From the NCBI GenBank assembly GCA_943359405.1, contig CALRHO010000031.1, positions 1-8,287 of the forward strand: a stretch of 8,287 nt of DNA. Reading direction: 5' to 3'. The translations under genes were made by a program, and so were the position numbers. The notes under the pieces are model-generated. The model was not told the DNA's origin. It saw only the letters and a list, made by a program, of their open reading frames with translations, and did no database searches. Source of the stretch: Candidatus Nomurabacteria bacterium. Its GTDB lineage: Bacteria; Patescibacteriota; Minisyncoccia; Phycocordibacterales; UBA918. Of this stretch, positions 1-5,138 are shown one piece after another (position 1 is the stretch's first letter; each line of letters starts with the position of its first letter).

Positions 1-438
1 ATTATCGGGGGAGTGAAATGGATGCTCACCGATGTGGTGACCCAAAAATCTGATGCTAAGAACGATATTCGGAGTGCACTTTTAGGACTATTACTCATCA
101 TTGCGGCTGTACTAATTCTTGGAACCATTAACCCACAACTGACAAATCTAAATGTGTTGCAGAGTGCGCCGCCGGTGCCGTTGGGGCAACCGTCGACAGG
201 GTCGGGTCCAGCAGGCGGTCGAAATGACGGCACTAATCCTCAGTGGGTAGCTGGGCAACGTGAGCGTTGTCAGTCTTGTGGAGGCACTTGGCAAGAACCG
301 ACGACTCTGTTCAGAAACGGTAATTGCTCGATACCACGCGGAGTGTCTTGTCCCAGGCCAAATTCCCCGGCACCACAAAACCCTGCGCAACCGCTACCCA
401 ATGAACCAGACCCTGGGTTTGTTCCACCAGGCGCGTAA
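1..438 (+). CDS. Pilin-like small membrane protein (T4SS-pilin family type), 5'-truncated by window edge
   Basis: The reading frame is open from base 1 (IIGGVKWMLTDVV...), so the GTG at 13 is probably internal and the true start lies left of the window; 145 codons are visible. The first ~45 residues hold a short amphipathic stretch (TDVVTQKSDAKNDIR) followed by a hydrophobic segment (about residues 25-42) and the sequence GTINPQLTNLN. I recognise this as the C-terminal half of the small two-TM 'T4SS pilin' proteins frequent in Parcubacteria; the assignment is from memory, not a search. The family is named for similarity to VirB2/TrbC pilins, but its role in these organisms is not well established. 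After the membrane segment comes an unusual ~95-residue tail rich in Pro, Gly and Asn, with four cysteines (CxxC, then C, then C; fragment residues 90, 93, 109, 117) and a proline-rich end. The topology suggests an exported tail with disulfides or a small metal site. It converges on yidC with 35 bases between them. Confidence 0.6.
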   Translation: MIGGVKWMLTDVVTQKSDAKNDIRSALLGLLLIIAAVLILGTINPQLTNLNVLQSAPPVPLGQPSTGSGPAGGRNDGTNPQWVAGQRERCQSCGGTWQEPTTLFRNGNCSIPRGVSCPRPNSPAPQNPAQPLPNEPDPGFVPPGA

Positions 439-473
439 TCATTGGCGACGCTTCTTTCCATAAAATTATCTCC

Positions 474-1202
474 CTACCGGTGCTTTTTGACGAAAATCTC
501 TTGGGCAAGGGCCGCTAGGTTGCTGACCACAAAGTAGAGCGCAATCGCAGCTGAGGTGGTGTAGCCCACAAAGAAAATAAGTGGAGGAAGAACGTACTTC
601 ATCTGTACCTGCATCATGCGAGCAATGTCATCTTTCATGTCGGGCTCCTTTCCGGGCTCAGGAGCAGGGAGTGGTGGCATGGCGTACTTTATCTGTAAGT
701 ACTGAGTAAGGCCGGCTAGCAGCGCCAAAATGAGGCTTTGGCTTGTGATATCAACAAGACCCAAGAGATTCATGGTGACAATCTCCGGTACCGGAATAAA
801 TCCGTACAAAAGCGCCGTATTGATGTCTGGGAGAGCTACGCCGCCACCACTATAGACCGCAAAATAAAGAGCAATCAGAATGGGGATCTGAATAATCATG
901 ACCACTACACCCGCGAATGGGTTGAGTCCGGCATCACGGTAAATCTCGAGCATCGCTTGGGCTTGGGCTTGCCGGTCTTCCTTATGCTTTTCCTTAAGTT
1001 CGTTGAGTTTTGGCGTTATTTCACGCATGATGCGCTGCGTTTTGGCAGCTTTGATAGAAAGAGGTAGTAATATAGTTTTTACCACTACCACCAGCGCAAT
1101 GATGGCGAGGCCCACATCGCCCTTTGGGAAGATGTCAATGAAAAAAACGAGCCCGTTGTAAACGGGGTCAAAGAAAAATGTGTGCCAGATATACGAAAAC
1201 AT
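474..1202 (-). CDS. yidC: Membrane protein insertase YidC/Oxa1 family
   Basis: This 242-residue protein inserts and folds inner-membrane proteins, alone or with SecYEG. It has the minimal Oxa1/YidC core without the large periplasmic domain of proteobacterial YidC, as expected for Gram-positive and CPR-type proteins. A first hydrophobic stretch with the conserved positive residue of the hydrophilic groove lies at residues 30-50 (K42 in VVVVKTILLPL, where many relatives have Arg). A charged cytoplasmic hairpin follows at about 51-92 (KTQRIMREITPKLNELKEKHKED). NPFAG then leads into IQIPILIALYFAVYSG (94-119), the family hallmark, and the C-terminal pair ends in YTTSAAIALYFVVSNLAALAQE (214-235). 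A Pro/Glu-rich loop (about 176-190) sits before the last two segments. The start is the ATG at 1202, nine bases after the rnpA stop, so it is almost certainly co-transcribed with rpmH and rnpA. No yidD lies between rnpA and yidC. The stop is TAG. Confidence 0.95.
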   Translation of the reverse strand: MFSYIWHTFFFDPVYNGLVFFIDIFPKGDVGLAIIALVVVVKTILLPLSIKAAKTQRIMREITPKLNELKEKHKEDRQAQAQAMLEIYRDAGLNPFAGVVVMIIQIPILIALYFAVYSGGGVALPDINTALLYGFIPVPEIVTMNLLGLVDITSQSLILALLAGLTQYLQIKYAMPPLPAPEPGKEPDMKDDIARMMQVQMKYVLPPLIFFVGYTTSAAIALYFVVSNLAALAQEIFVKKHR

Positions 1203-1211
1203 GCCGATATT

Positions 1212-1544
1212 CTAGCGCGCTTTACGTACCTGTGAAAGGAGTTCTCCAAGCGCCTCATGCTGCGCCGTGCGGGGTAGGGCTGCCAGGGGTGGCTTGGCTA
1301 CCACAATCACTGCCCCCATAAGCCCACGGGCCGCTGCAGTAGCTCGAAGGGTGGCGTAGAGACGACGTCGGATGGTATTTCGTGTTACTGCCGACTTTGA
1401 CACTTTTTTACTCACTACAATTGCCCCAAGCAGGGAGGGGCCGGGTGTGTAGATAACCGTCAGTGTCGGGCTCTGGTAGCGTGATCCGGAGGCAAAATAG
1501 CGAGTGAATGCTTCACGGGAGAGCCGAGCCTGTTTGGGAAGCAT
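1212..1544 (-). CDS. rnpA: Ribonuclease P protein component
   Basis: This 110-residue basic protein binds the RNase P RNA and helps it remove 5' leaders from pre-tRNAs. The opening MLPKQARLSREAFTRYF matches the usual RnpA start (LP..RLxxxxxF). The central beta strand IVVSKKVSKSAVTRNTIRRRLYATLR contains the signature VSKKV...A..RN..RRRL (residues 43-67), with R55-N56 and the following arginines being the family's RNA-binding RNR motif. The late segment GAVIVVAKPPLAAL corresponds to the conserved 'vviarp.a' strand. The frame extends ten codons further upstream to a TTG at 1574, but that TTG lies inside the U-tract of a hairpin after rpmH. The ATG at 1544 gives the normal N-terminus, so I chose it. 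It is second in the rpmH-rnpA-yidC cluster, 38 bases after the rpmH stop. No Shine-Dalgarno is visible. The stop is TAG. Confidence 0.94.
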   Translation of the reverse strand: MLPKQARLSREAFTRYFASGSRYQSPTLTVIYTPGPSLLGAIVVSKKVSKSAVTRNTIRRRLYATLRATAAARGLMGAVIVVAKPPLAALPRTAQHEALGELLSQVRKAR

Positions 1545-1571
1545 ACAGACTAAGTATAAAGCATCAAACAA

Positions 1572-1593
1572 CAAAAAGGGCCCTATTGGGCCT
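1572..1593 (-). terminator. Attenuator-like hairpin plus U-tract between rpmH and rnpA
   Basis: Read on the minus strand, the RNA is GGCCC-AAUA-GGGCC followed by C and UUUUU. This gives a five-pair all-GC stem with a four-base loop, extendable by A-U pairs if the extra C bulges. The rpmH stop codon UAG falls on the loop and the start of the 3' arm. It would be a partial intrinsic terminator that lowers rnpA and yidC output relative to the much more abundant L34. The stem is short, so the efficiency is uncertain. Confidence 0.55.
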
Positions 1594-1732
1594 TCTTGAC
1601 GGTCAACTGTGCACGGCCTTTGCGACGGCGAGAGCGGAGAACTTTGCTACCCGACGTGGTGCGGCTGCGCACCAGAAAGCCGTGGGTGGTTGCGCGCTTG
1701 CGCTTCTTGGGCTGGTAGGTTCGCTTTGACAT
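1583..1732 (-). CDS. rpmH: 50S ribosomal protein L34
   Basis: This 49-residue, very basic protein binds 23S rRNA in the large ribosomal subunit. Translating the minus strand from the ATG at 1732 gives MSKRTYQPKKRKRATTHGFL, then VRSRTTSGSKVLRSRRRKGR, ending AQLTVKKAQ. This is the full L34 pattern: KRTYQPKKRKR at the start, THGFLVR in the middle, G..VL..RR.KGR..L near the end. Many L34 proteins are 44-47 residues; the extra length here is at the C-terminus. It is the first gene of the minus-strand cluster with rnpA and yidC, and it has its own good promoter in the spacer shared with dnaA. The divergent rpmH/dnaA arrangement is classical for bacterial origins. The stop is TAG and sits inside the attenuator-like hairpin at 1572-1593. 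Confidence 0.96.
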   Translation of the reverse strand: MSKRTYQPKKRKRATTHGFLVRSRTTSGSKVLRSRRRKGRAQLTVKKAQ

Positions 1733-1753
1733 ACGTATTTGTTAGTGAGCACT

Positions 1754-1781
1754 ACTATACACGACCATAAGAATATTTCAA
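1754..1781 (-). promoter_or_regulatory. rpmH operon promoter (TTGAAA-16-TATAGT)
   Basis: On the minus strand, TTGAAA (1781-1776) and TATAGT (1759-1754) are separated by 16 bases. Each hexamer differs from the sigma-70 consensus at one position. Transcription would begin around 1747, giving a leader of about 15 bases before the rpmH ATG, with no Shine-Dalgarno sequence in it. It is the only convincing promoter for the rpmH-rnpA-yidC cluster. Confidence 0.65.
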
Positions 1782-1827
1782 TGTCACTGGCTCTATCCAA
1801 CCAAACGTGGTCATGATGGCAAAGTTC

Positions 1828-1847
1828 TTATACACAGGTTGTTCACA
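1828..1847 (+). promoter_or_regulatory. Pair of tandem DnaA-box matches
   Basis: TTATACACA (1828-1836) fits the general bacterial DnaA-box consensus TTWTNCACA exactly. TTGTTCACA (1839-1847) differs at one position. They are in the same orientation with starts 11 bases apart, about one helical turn, so two DnaA molecules could bind the same face of the DNA. Box identity is by consensus only. Confidence 0.6.
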
Positions 1848-1901
1848 GTTGCATCACTGCTCATTTTTACAGACTGCCTTGTTTGCCATTCTTGCCAAAA
1901 A

Positions 1902-1910
1902 TTTTACACA
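1902..1910 (+). promoter_or_regulatory. DnaA-box match overlapping the dnaA -35 hexamer
   Basis: TTTTACACA fits TTWTNCACA with no mismatch. It covers the whole of the proposed dnaA -35 hexamer TTTACA (1903-1908), so DnaA bound here would block RNA polymerase. DnaA autorepression is known in other bacteria; for this site it is inferred. Confidence 0.5.
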
Positions 1911-1930
1911 CACTACGAAGTGGGTATAAT
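1903..1930 (+). promoter_or_regulatory. dnaA promoter (TTTACA-16-TATAAT)
   Basis: TTTACA (1903-1908, one mismatch) and a perfect TATAAT (1925-1930) are spaced by 16 bases. The transcript would start near 1937, about 25 bases before the ATG at 1962. The in-frame ATG at 1929 overlaps the -10 element and would not be in the mRNA, which supports the downstream start. Confidence 0.65.
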
Positions 1931-1961
1931 GCTGTGTACTGTTGAAACCAAAACGTGCGCC

Positions 1962-3347
1962 ATGAACCCACTCTCTCATCCTTCAGCCACTAATAGCATC
2001 GTTCGTACTGAACATATTGATGTTAAGAAGTTGTGGGATGACGCCCTCGTCAAAATTGAACTCGCTATTACGCCAGCCAATTTTAAAACTTGGTTTCGAG
2101 ACACCCATATAGTCACCATCGAAGATAGTACTGTTACCGTAGGGGTACCTAGTGTATTTGTTCGTGATTGGCTCACTGATAAGTTTCACTCGATGATTCT
2201 CAAGACGCTGCGCGACCTTTCTCCGTTTGTGCGCAGTGTCGAATATGCGGTAATACAGCGCAGTGATCGCAAACCAGAAACGAGTAAAACCCAAACTATT
2301 AATGCTGCTCTGCCTCTTGAGGATTATTACATCAACAAAAGTGATAACTTAAACCCGCGCTATTCTTTTGATACGTTTGTGGTTGGTCCCTATAATGCGC
2401 TGGCCCACGCTGCGGCCAAGACTGTTTCTGAACGACCTGGTATCGCCTATAACCCTTTATTTATTTATGGTAAGACCGGTCATGGTAAGACACACCTTAT
2501 CCAGGCGGTTGGAAACCAGGTCAAGAAAACCGGAAAAAAAGTCTTCTACGTTACTAGCGAACGGTTTGCAGTAGATTTTATGAATTCTCTCCAGAGCGGT
2601 ACTGCTAACAGTTTTAAGGATAAATATCGCCAATACGATGTACTTATCATGGATGACGTACAGTTTTTAGCGACGAAGGAAAAAACCCAGGAAGAACTTT
2701 TCCATCTGTTTAATACCCTGCACGATACCAATAAACAGATTGTATTCTCGAGTGACCAACACCCCGCACTCCTGCAAGGACTTGAAGAACGTCTGAAATC
2801 ACGCTTTGTTCAAGGCATGATTGTTGATATTCCTACTCCTGACCCGGAGTCCCGCGTCGCTATTTTGCGTGCTAAGGCCGCTCAAAATAGTATTACCCTC
2901 GCTGATGACGTGGTTGATCATCTTGCGTACACCATCGAAGGTAACATTCGCGAACTTGAGGGGGCACTCAATACCATCATGTGCCAATCTCAACTACTCG
3001 GCCGCACCCTTAGCCTCGATGAAGTAAAATCCATCATCAAAAATAACTCTCGGCCGCGAAAAACCCTTGCTATTTCTGATGTTGTCGACAAAGTAGCCCG
3101 GTATTTTGATATTGATCAAGTCAGTATTTATGAAAAAACGCGCCGCAAGGAGGTCGTGCGCCCGCGCCAAATCATCATGTACATTCTCCGCGAGGACTTT
3201 CAAGTTTCTTATCCTGCTATTGGTAAAAAACTTGGTGGCCGGGACCACACCACAGTCATTCACTCCTGCGAAAAGATTAAAGGGGAACTCAAAGATAACC
3301 CCGAGCTCGAAGAAGAAATTACTCAGATCCGACTGCTCCTTAAATAA
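1962..3347 (+). CDS. dnaA: Chromosomal replication initiator protein DnaA
   Basis: This 461-residue AAA+ ATPase binds DnaA boxes at oriC, assembles as an ATP-bound filament and opens the duplex. All four domains are visible. Domain I lies at about 20-95 (LWDDALVKIELAITPANFKTWF); a short, variable domain II follows to about 130. The AAA+ core begins at NPRYSFDTFVVG, with Walker A GKTGHGKTH (170-178), Walker B LIMDD (228-232), sensor I FSSD (262-265), the box VII arginine in LKSRF (R281) and sensor II NIRELEG (328-334, R330). Domain IV is the helix-turn-helix with the DnaA signature GGRDHTTVIHS (425-435). The ATG at 1962 gives a normal N-terminus and lies downstream of a good promoter; longer in-frame extensions run through the promoter. 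There is no Shine-Dalgarno. An intrinsic terminator follows directly. Confidence 0.97.
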   Translation: MNPLSHPSATNSIVRTEHIDVKKLWDDALVKIELAITPANFKTWFRDTHIVTIEDSTVTVGVPSVFVRDWLTDKFHSMILKTLRDLSPFVRSVEYAVIQRSDRKPETSKTQTINAALPLEDYYINKSDNLNPRYSFDTFVVGPYNALAHAAAKTVSERPGIAYNPLFIYGKTGHGKTHLIQAVGNQVKKTGKKVFYVTSERFAVDFMNSLQSGTANSFKDKYRQYDVLIMDDVQFLATKEKTQEELFHLFNTLHDTNKQIVFSSDQHPALLQGLEERLKSRFVQGMIVDIPTPDPESRVAILRAKAAQNSITLADDVVDHLAYTIEGNIRELEGALNTIMCQSQLLGRTLSLDEVKSIIKNNSRPRKTLAISDVVDKVARYFDIDQVSIYEKTRRKEVVRPRQIIMYILREDFQVSYPAIGKKLGGRDHTTVIHSCEKIKGELKDNPELEEEITQIRLLLK

Positions 3348-3374
3348 AACAGGCACTCCTGCCTGTTTTATTTT
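3346..3374 (+). terminator. Intrinsic terminator of dnaA
   Basis: AAACAGGCA (3347-3355), a CTCC loop and TGCCTGTTT (3360-3368) form a perfect nine-pair stem, followed by a T-rich tract (TTTTATTTT overall). It begins at the last base of the dnaA stop codon. It implies that dnaN is mainly transcribed from its own promoter in the following spacer. Confidence 0.88.
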
Positions 3375-3387
3375 GACTCAGCCTATG

Positions 3388-3495
3388 GGTGGGGAAAATT
3401 ATGGGAATATGACAACAAACAACTCTGGAAAAGTTCAGTACAAACTGCCACTACCTGTGGCGTTTATGGGGAAATATCGCACGGTTTTCCCCACC
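3388..3495. repeat. 11-base inverted repeat with GGGGAAA-type motifs
   Basis: GGTGGGGAAAA (3388-3398) is the exact reverse complement of TTTTCCCCACC (3485-3495). Between the arms lie two related + strand copies: TTATGGGAATAT (3399-3410) and TATGGGGAAATAT (3465-3477). Read from the appropriate strand, TTTTCCCCA is one mismatch from the DnaA-box consensus TTWTNCACA, so these may be weak or lineage-specific initiator sites. The arms are too far apart for a tight hairpin. Confidence 0.5.
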
Positions 3496-3610
3496 GGTAC
3501 GTCACCCTTCTTAATTATTAACGCAACGCCCACAACCTACTCCCACTCCATACCGGCTACACACAATAATCACTACCGCAATCAATCAGTAAATACAACA
3601 CGAAATCGAG

Positions 3611-3642
3611 ATATGCACACTTCCACAGGACTAATAATAGGG
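3611..3642 (+). other. Basal-unwinding-system-like element: two DnaA-box-like 9-mers plus trio-like tract
   Basis: ATATGCACA (3611-3619) differs at one position from TTWTNCACA. ACTTCCACA (3619-3627) differs at two and overlaps it by one base. GGA follows, then CTA-ATA-ATA (3631-3639) and an AT-rich run to the dnaN start. The order (tandem boxes, short G/C link, triplet repeat with T in the middle, AT-rich DNA) matches the published description of bacterial DnaA-trio unwinding elements, in which the B. subtilis counterpart also lies just upstream of dnaN. The triplets only partly fit the trio consensus. Confidence 0.5.
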
Positions 3643-3659
3643 AGTAAAATTAGTTTTAA

Positions 3660-4754
3660 ATGAAAATAAAGATCCCCCATCCACAACTTAAGGAGGCACT
3701 TGAGGTAGTAAGTCGAATCAGTACAAAACACGTGACTTTGCCGGTACTACAATGTGTACTTATTGATGCTCGTAACAATACCATCACACTGCGAGCAACT
3801 AATTTAGAGATTGGTATCGAGTTATCTCTGGTAGGTGTGGTTGAGGATGAGGGGATGATAGCAGTACCAGCCCAAACGTTACTACAGAGTATTCAATTTT
3901 TAACTGAGAAGGAGGTGGTGCTTTTGGTTGAAGATGGAGTACTTCGTGTAGAAGGGGCCCATACCAAGACTTCAATTAAGGCCATCCCACACGAGGAGTT
4001 TCCTACTATTCATCGAGTTTCCAATACCGGTGTTTCAGTGAATGCAGAAATGTTTGCTTTTGGTCTTAAGACGGTGGCATTTGCCGCCTCACAAACCTCA
4101 ATCAAGCCAGAGCTTGGTAGTATTTTTGTGCAACAAAAGCGTGAGCATACACTTACGTTTGTTGCTACTGACTCATTTCGTTTAATGGAGAAGACAGTGC
4201 CGCAAAAAGGGGTGGTGCTAGCGCAATCGTTTTTGGTGCCACATAAAAATGCACTTGAGCTGGCCCGTATTTGCGATTCGGTTGGTGGTTTGGCAGATTT
4301 GGTGGTTACGGAAAATCAGTGCTCGCTCACGTTTGGTAACGGTACCTATGTCACCTCGCGGTTAGTTACCGGTTCGTTTCCTGATTATGAACAGATTATT
4401 CCTAAAGAGTATGTGACGACTGTAACGGTATTCAAAGACGATCTTATAAAGGCTTTTAAGAAAACCAATGTGTTTCTTAATAAGTTTCTCCAAGTTGCAA
4501 TTGCTATCACCGAGCATCATCTCACCATCTCAGCAACCAATAGTGAAGTTGGACACACGACTGACACCCTCAAAGCACAAGTGCAGGGAGAAGAGCTTAA
4601 TTTAAACTTTAATCAACAGTACGTGATTGATCCACTTACTCATATTCAGGATGAGAGCCTCACGATGAAGTTTGCGGGGATTGGTCGGCCACTAGTAATG
4701 ACAGGGGTTAACGACCCGAGTTTGCGGTATCTGGTGATGCCCATGAATAAGTAG
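3660..4754 (+). CDS. dnaN: DNA polymerase III sliding clamp, beta subunit
   Basis: This 364-residue ring-forming clamp encircles DNA and tethers the replicative polymerase and other clamp-binding proteins. Its length is that of a normal three-domain clamp (about 1-122, 123-245, 246-364). The N-terminus MKIKIPHPQLKEALEVVSRI fits the first strand and helix, and TLPVLQCVLIDA the conserved 'tiPiL..v'. Domain II carries TDSFRLMEK (170-178, usually TDghRL) and GSFPDYEQIIPKE (238-250). The end RYLVMPMNK matches the typical C-terminal 'yl.mPm' next to the hydrophobic binding pocket. The ATG at 3660 fits the family start. The only G-rich motif upstream, AGGGAG (3639-3644), is 15 bases away, too far for an ordinary Shine-Dalgarno. 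The TAG stop is separated by one base from the ATG of the next gene, indicating translational coupling. Confidence 0.96.
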   Translation: MKIKIPHPQLKEALEVVSRISTKHVTLPVLQCVLIDARNNTITLRATNLEIGIELSLVGVVEDEGMIAVPAQTLLQSIQFLTEKEVVLLVEDGVLRVEGAHTKTSIKAIPHEEFPTIHRVSNTGVSVNAEMFAFGLKTVAFAASQTSIKPELGSIFVQQKREHTLTFVATDSFRLMEKTVPQKGVVLAQSFLVPHKNALELARICDSVGGLADLVVTENQCSLTFGNGTYVTSRLVTGSFPDYEQIIPKEYVTTVTVFKDDLIKAFKKTNVFLNKFLQVAIAITEHHLTISATNSEVGHTTDTLKAQVQGEELNLNFNQQYVIDPLTHIQDESLTMKFAGIGRPLVMTGVNDPSLRYLVMPMNK

Positions 4755-4755
4755 T

Positions 4756-5043
4756 ATGAAGCCGCGTCGAGGAGAACTTACTAAAATCAGTTCACTCTTT
4801 GTTAAGTATCAAGCGACCTTGCGGCCACCTCAGGCGAGTGTGGAGCGGGTCGTGTGTACGGCGGTTAATGAAGTTGTTGGGTGTGCCCTTACACCAGAAA
4901 GGGTCCGGTATACGTTGGCAACTAAAACTATTTATATAACTGCCCCAAGTGTACTCAAGCAAGAGATTCGTCTCCTGATTCCGGATATTTTAGAAGTCGT
5001 ACGCCGAGATATACCAACAGCGTCACAGATTGTGATTTTATAA
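4756..5043 (+). CDS. Small DUF721/DciA-like protein, probable replicative helicase-loader type
   Basis: This 95-residue protein starts one base after the dnaN stop (TAG-T-ATG) with no Shine-Dalgarno, so translation is probably coupled. The pattern fits DUF721 as I know it: a basic N-terminal helix (KISSLFVKYQA), AVNEVVGCALTPERVRY (36-52) in place of the usual 'W..vvG...a....v.f', then a beta strand TIYITAPSVLKQEIRLLIPDILEVV (58-82) matching 'L.v.v.s.alaqEL......il..l', and a final QIVIL strand. The conserved Trp before the VVG motif is missing. DUF721 proteins of the DciA group load the DnaB helicase in bacteria lacking DnaC or DnaI, and in several phyla the gene lies near dnaA-dnaN-recF. Here recF is absent and the gene follows dnaN directly. 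Position and fold pattern support the call, but the protein is short and divergent. Confidence 0.55.
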   Translation: MKPRRGELTKISSLFVKYQATLRPPQASVERVVCTAVNEVVGCALTPERVRYTLATKTIYITAPSVLKQEIRLLIPDILEVVRRDIPTASQIVIL

Positions 5044-5074
5044 AAAATTAACAGTGTGCTCTACTGGAGAACAC
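5041..5074 (-). terminator. Hairpin with T-tract, terminator for the minus-strand PBP transcript
   Basis: GTGT-g-CTC (5054-5061) pairs with GAG-a-ACAC (5067-5074) with one G/A mismatch and loop TACTG. On the minus strand it is followed by TTAATTTTTT, which overlaps the stop codon of the convergent small gene. The T-tract direction points to termination of the penicillin-binding protein transcript. Confidence 0.5.
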
Positions 5075-5107
5075 AAAGCACAAAACAATAAAACGAGATG
5101 TTGATAC

Positions 5108-5136
5108 ACACAGACCACCGAGCCAGTGGTCTGTGT
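5108..5136. terminator. Perfect 11-base-pair hairpin between convergent genes
   Basis: ACACAGACCAC (5108-5118) and GTGGTCTGTGT (5126-5136) form a perfect stem with a seven-base loop, starting two bases after the PBP stop codon. Neither side has a clean adjacent T-run; the + side reads AGTTAGTTGTT. It probably acts as a bidirectional transcription stop or mRNA 3' end stabiliser for both convergent genes. Confidence 0.6.
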
Positions 5137-5138
5137 AG

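Larger units (their letters stand above)
1733..1961. other. rpmH-dnaA divergent spacer; upstream part of a putative bipartite origin
   Basis: This 229-base spacer separates divergent rpmH and dnaA. It holds the two promoters, three DnaA-box matches in the + orientation (starts 1828, 1839, 1902) and a TGCC motif repeated three times at exact nine-base intervals (1875, 1884, 1893) in an AT-rich stretch. Placement next to dnaA and box density suggest an origin-associated regulatory region. The upstream in-frame extension of dnaA through this spacer (TTG at 1839, ATG at 1929) is not believed to be translated. Confidence 0.55.
3348..3659. other. dnaA-dnaN spacer; candidate replication origin
   Basis: This 312-base stretch has no plausible gene; an open frame crossing it is a shadow of dnaA. 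After the dnaA terminator it contains an 11-base inverted repeat with GGGGAAA-type motifs (3388-3495), then a strongly C-rich, G-poor segment (44 C against 11 G in 3481-3600). Tandem DnaA-box-like 9-mers with a CTAATAATA tract follow (3611-3642), then an AT-rich run into dnaN. A weak TTGACT-18-AATTAT pair (3373-3402) and a TAATAAT element (3632-3638) are the only promoter-like sites I see for dnaN. Skew switch, position and motifs together suggest an oriC with its unwinding region here. No experiment supports it. Confidence 0.6.

Noticed and set aside
433..458. Possible terminator between the pilin-like gene and yidC (GCGT...ACGC then TTCTTT)
   Set aside because: The stem is only four pairs with an eleven-base loop, too weak to call.
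270..508. Minus-strand open frames opposite the pilin-like gene tail
   Set aside because: They are antisense to a gene with family signatures, are compositionally odd (Pro/Gly/Arg from the repeat-rich tail) and show no motif such as jag.
1839..1961. N-terminal extension of dnaA by 41 codons from a TTG, or by 11 codons from the ATG at 1929
   Set aside because: It runs through DnaA boxes and the TATAAT of the promoter, and the peptide has no resemblance to DnaA; the ATG at 1962 gives a normal domain I.
3106..3663. 185-codon open frame spanning the dnaA 3' end and the spacer
   Set aside because: It overlaps the dnaA domain IV coding sequence in another frame, continues through the terminator and C-rich spacer, and has no recognisable protein features.
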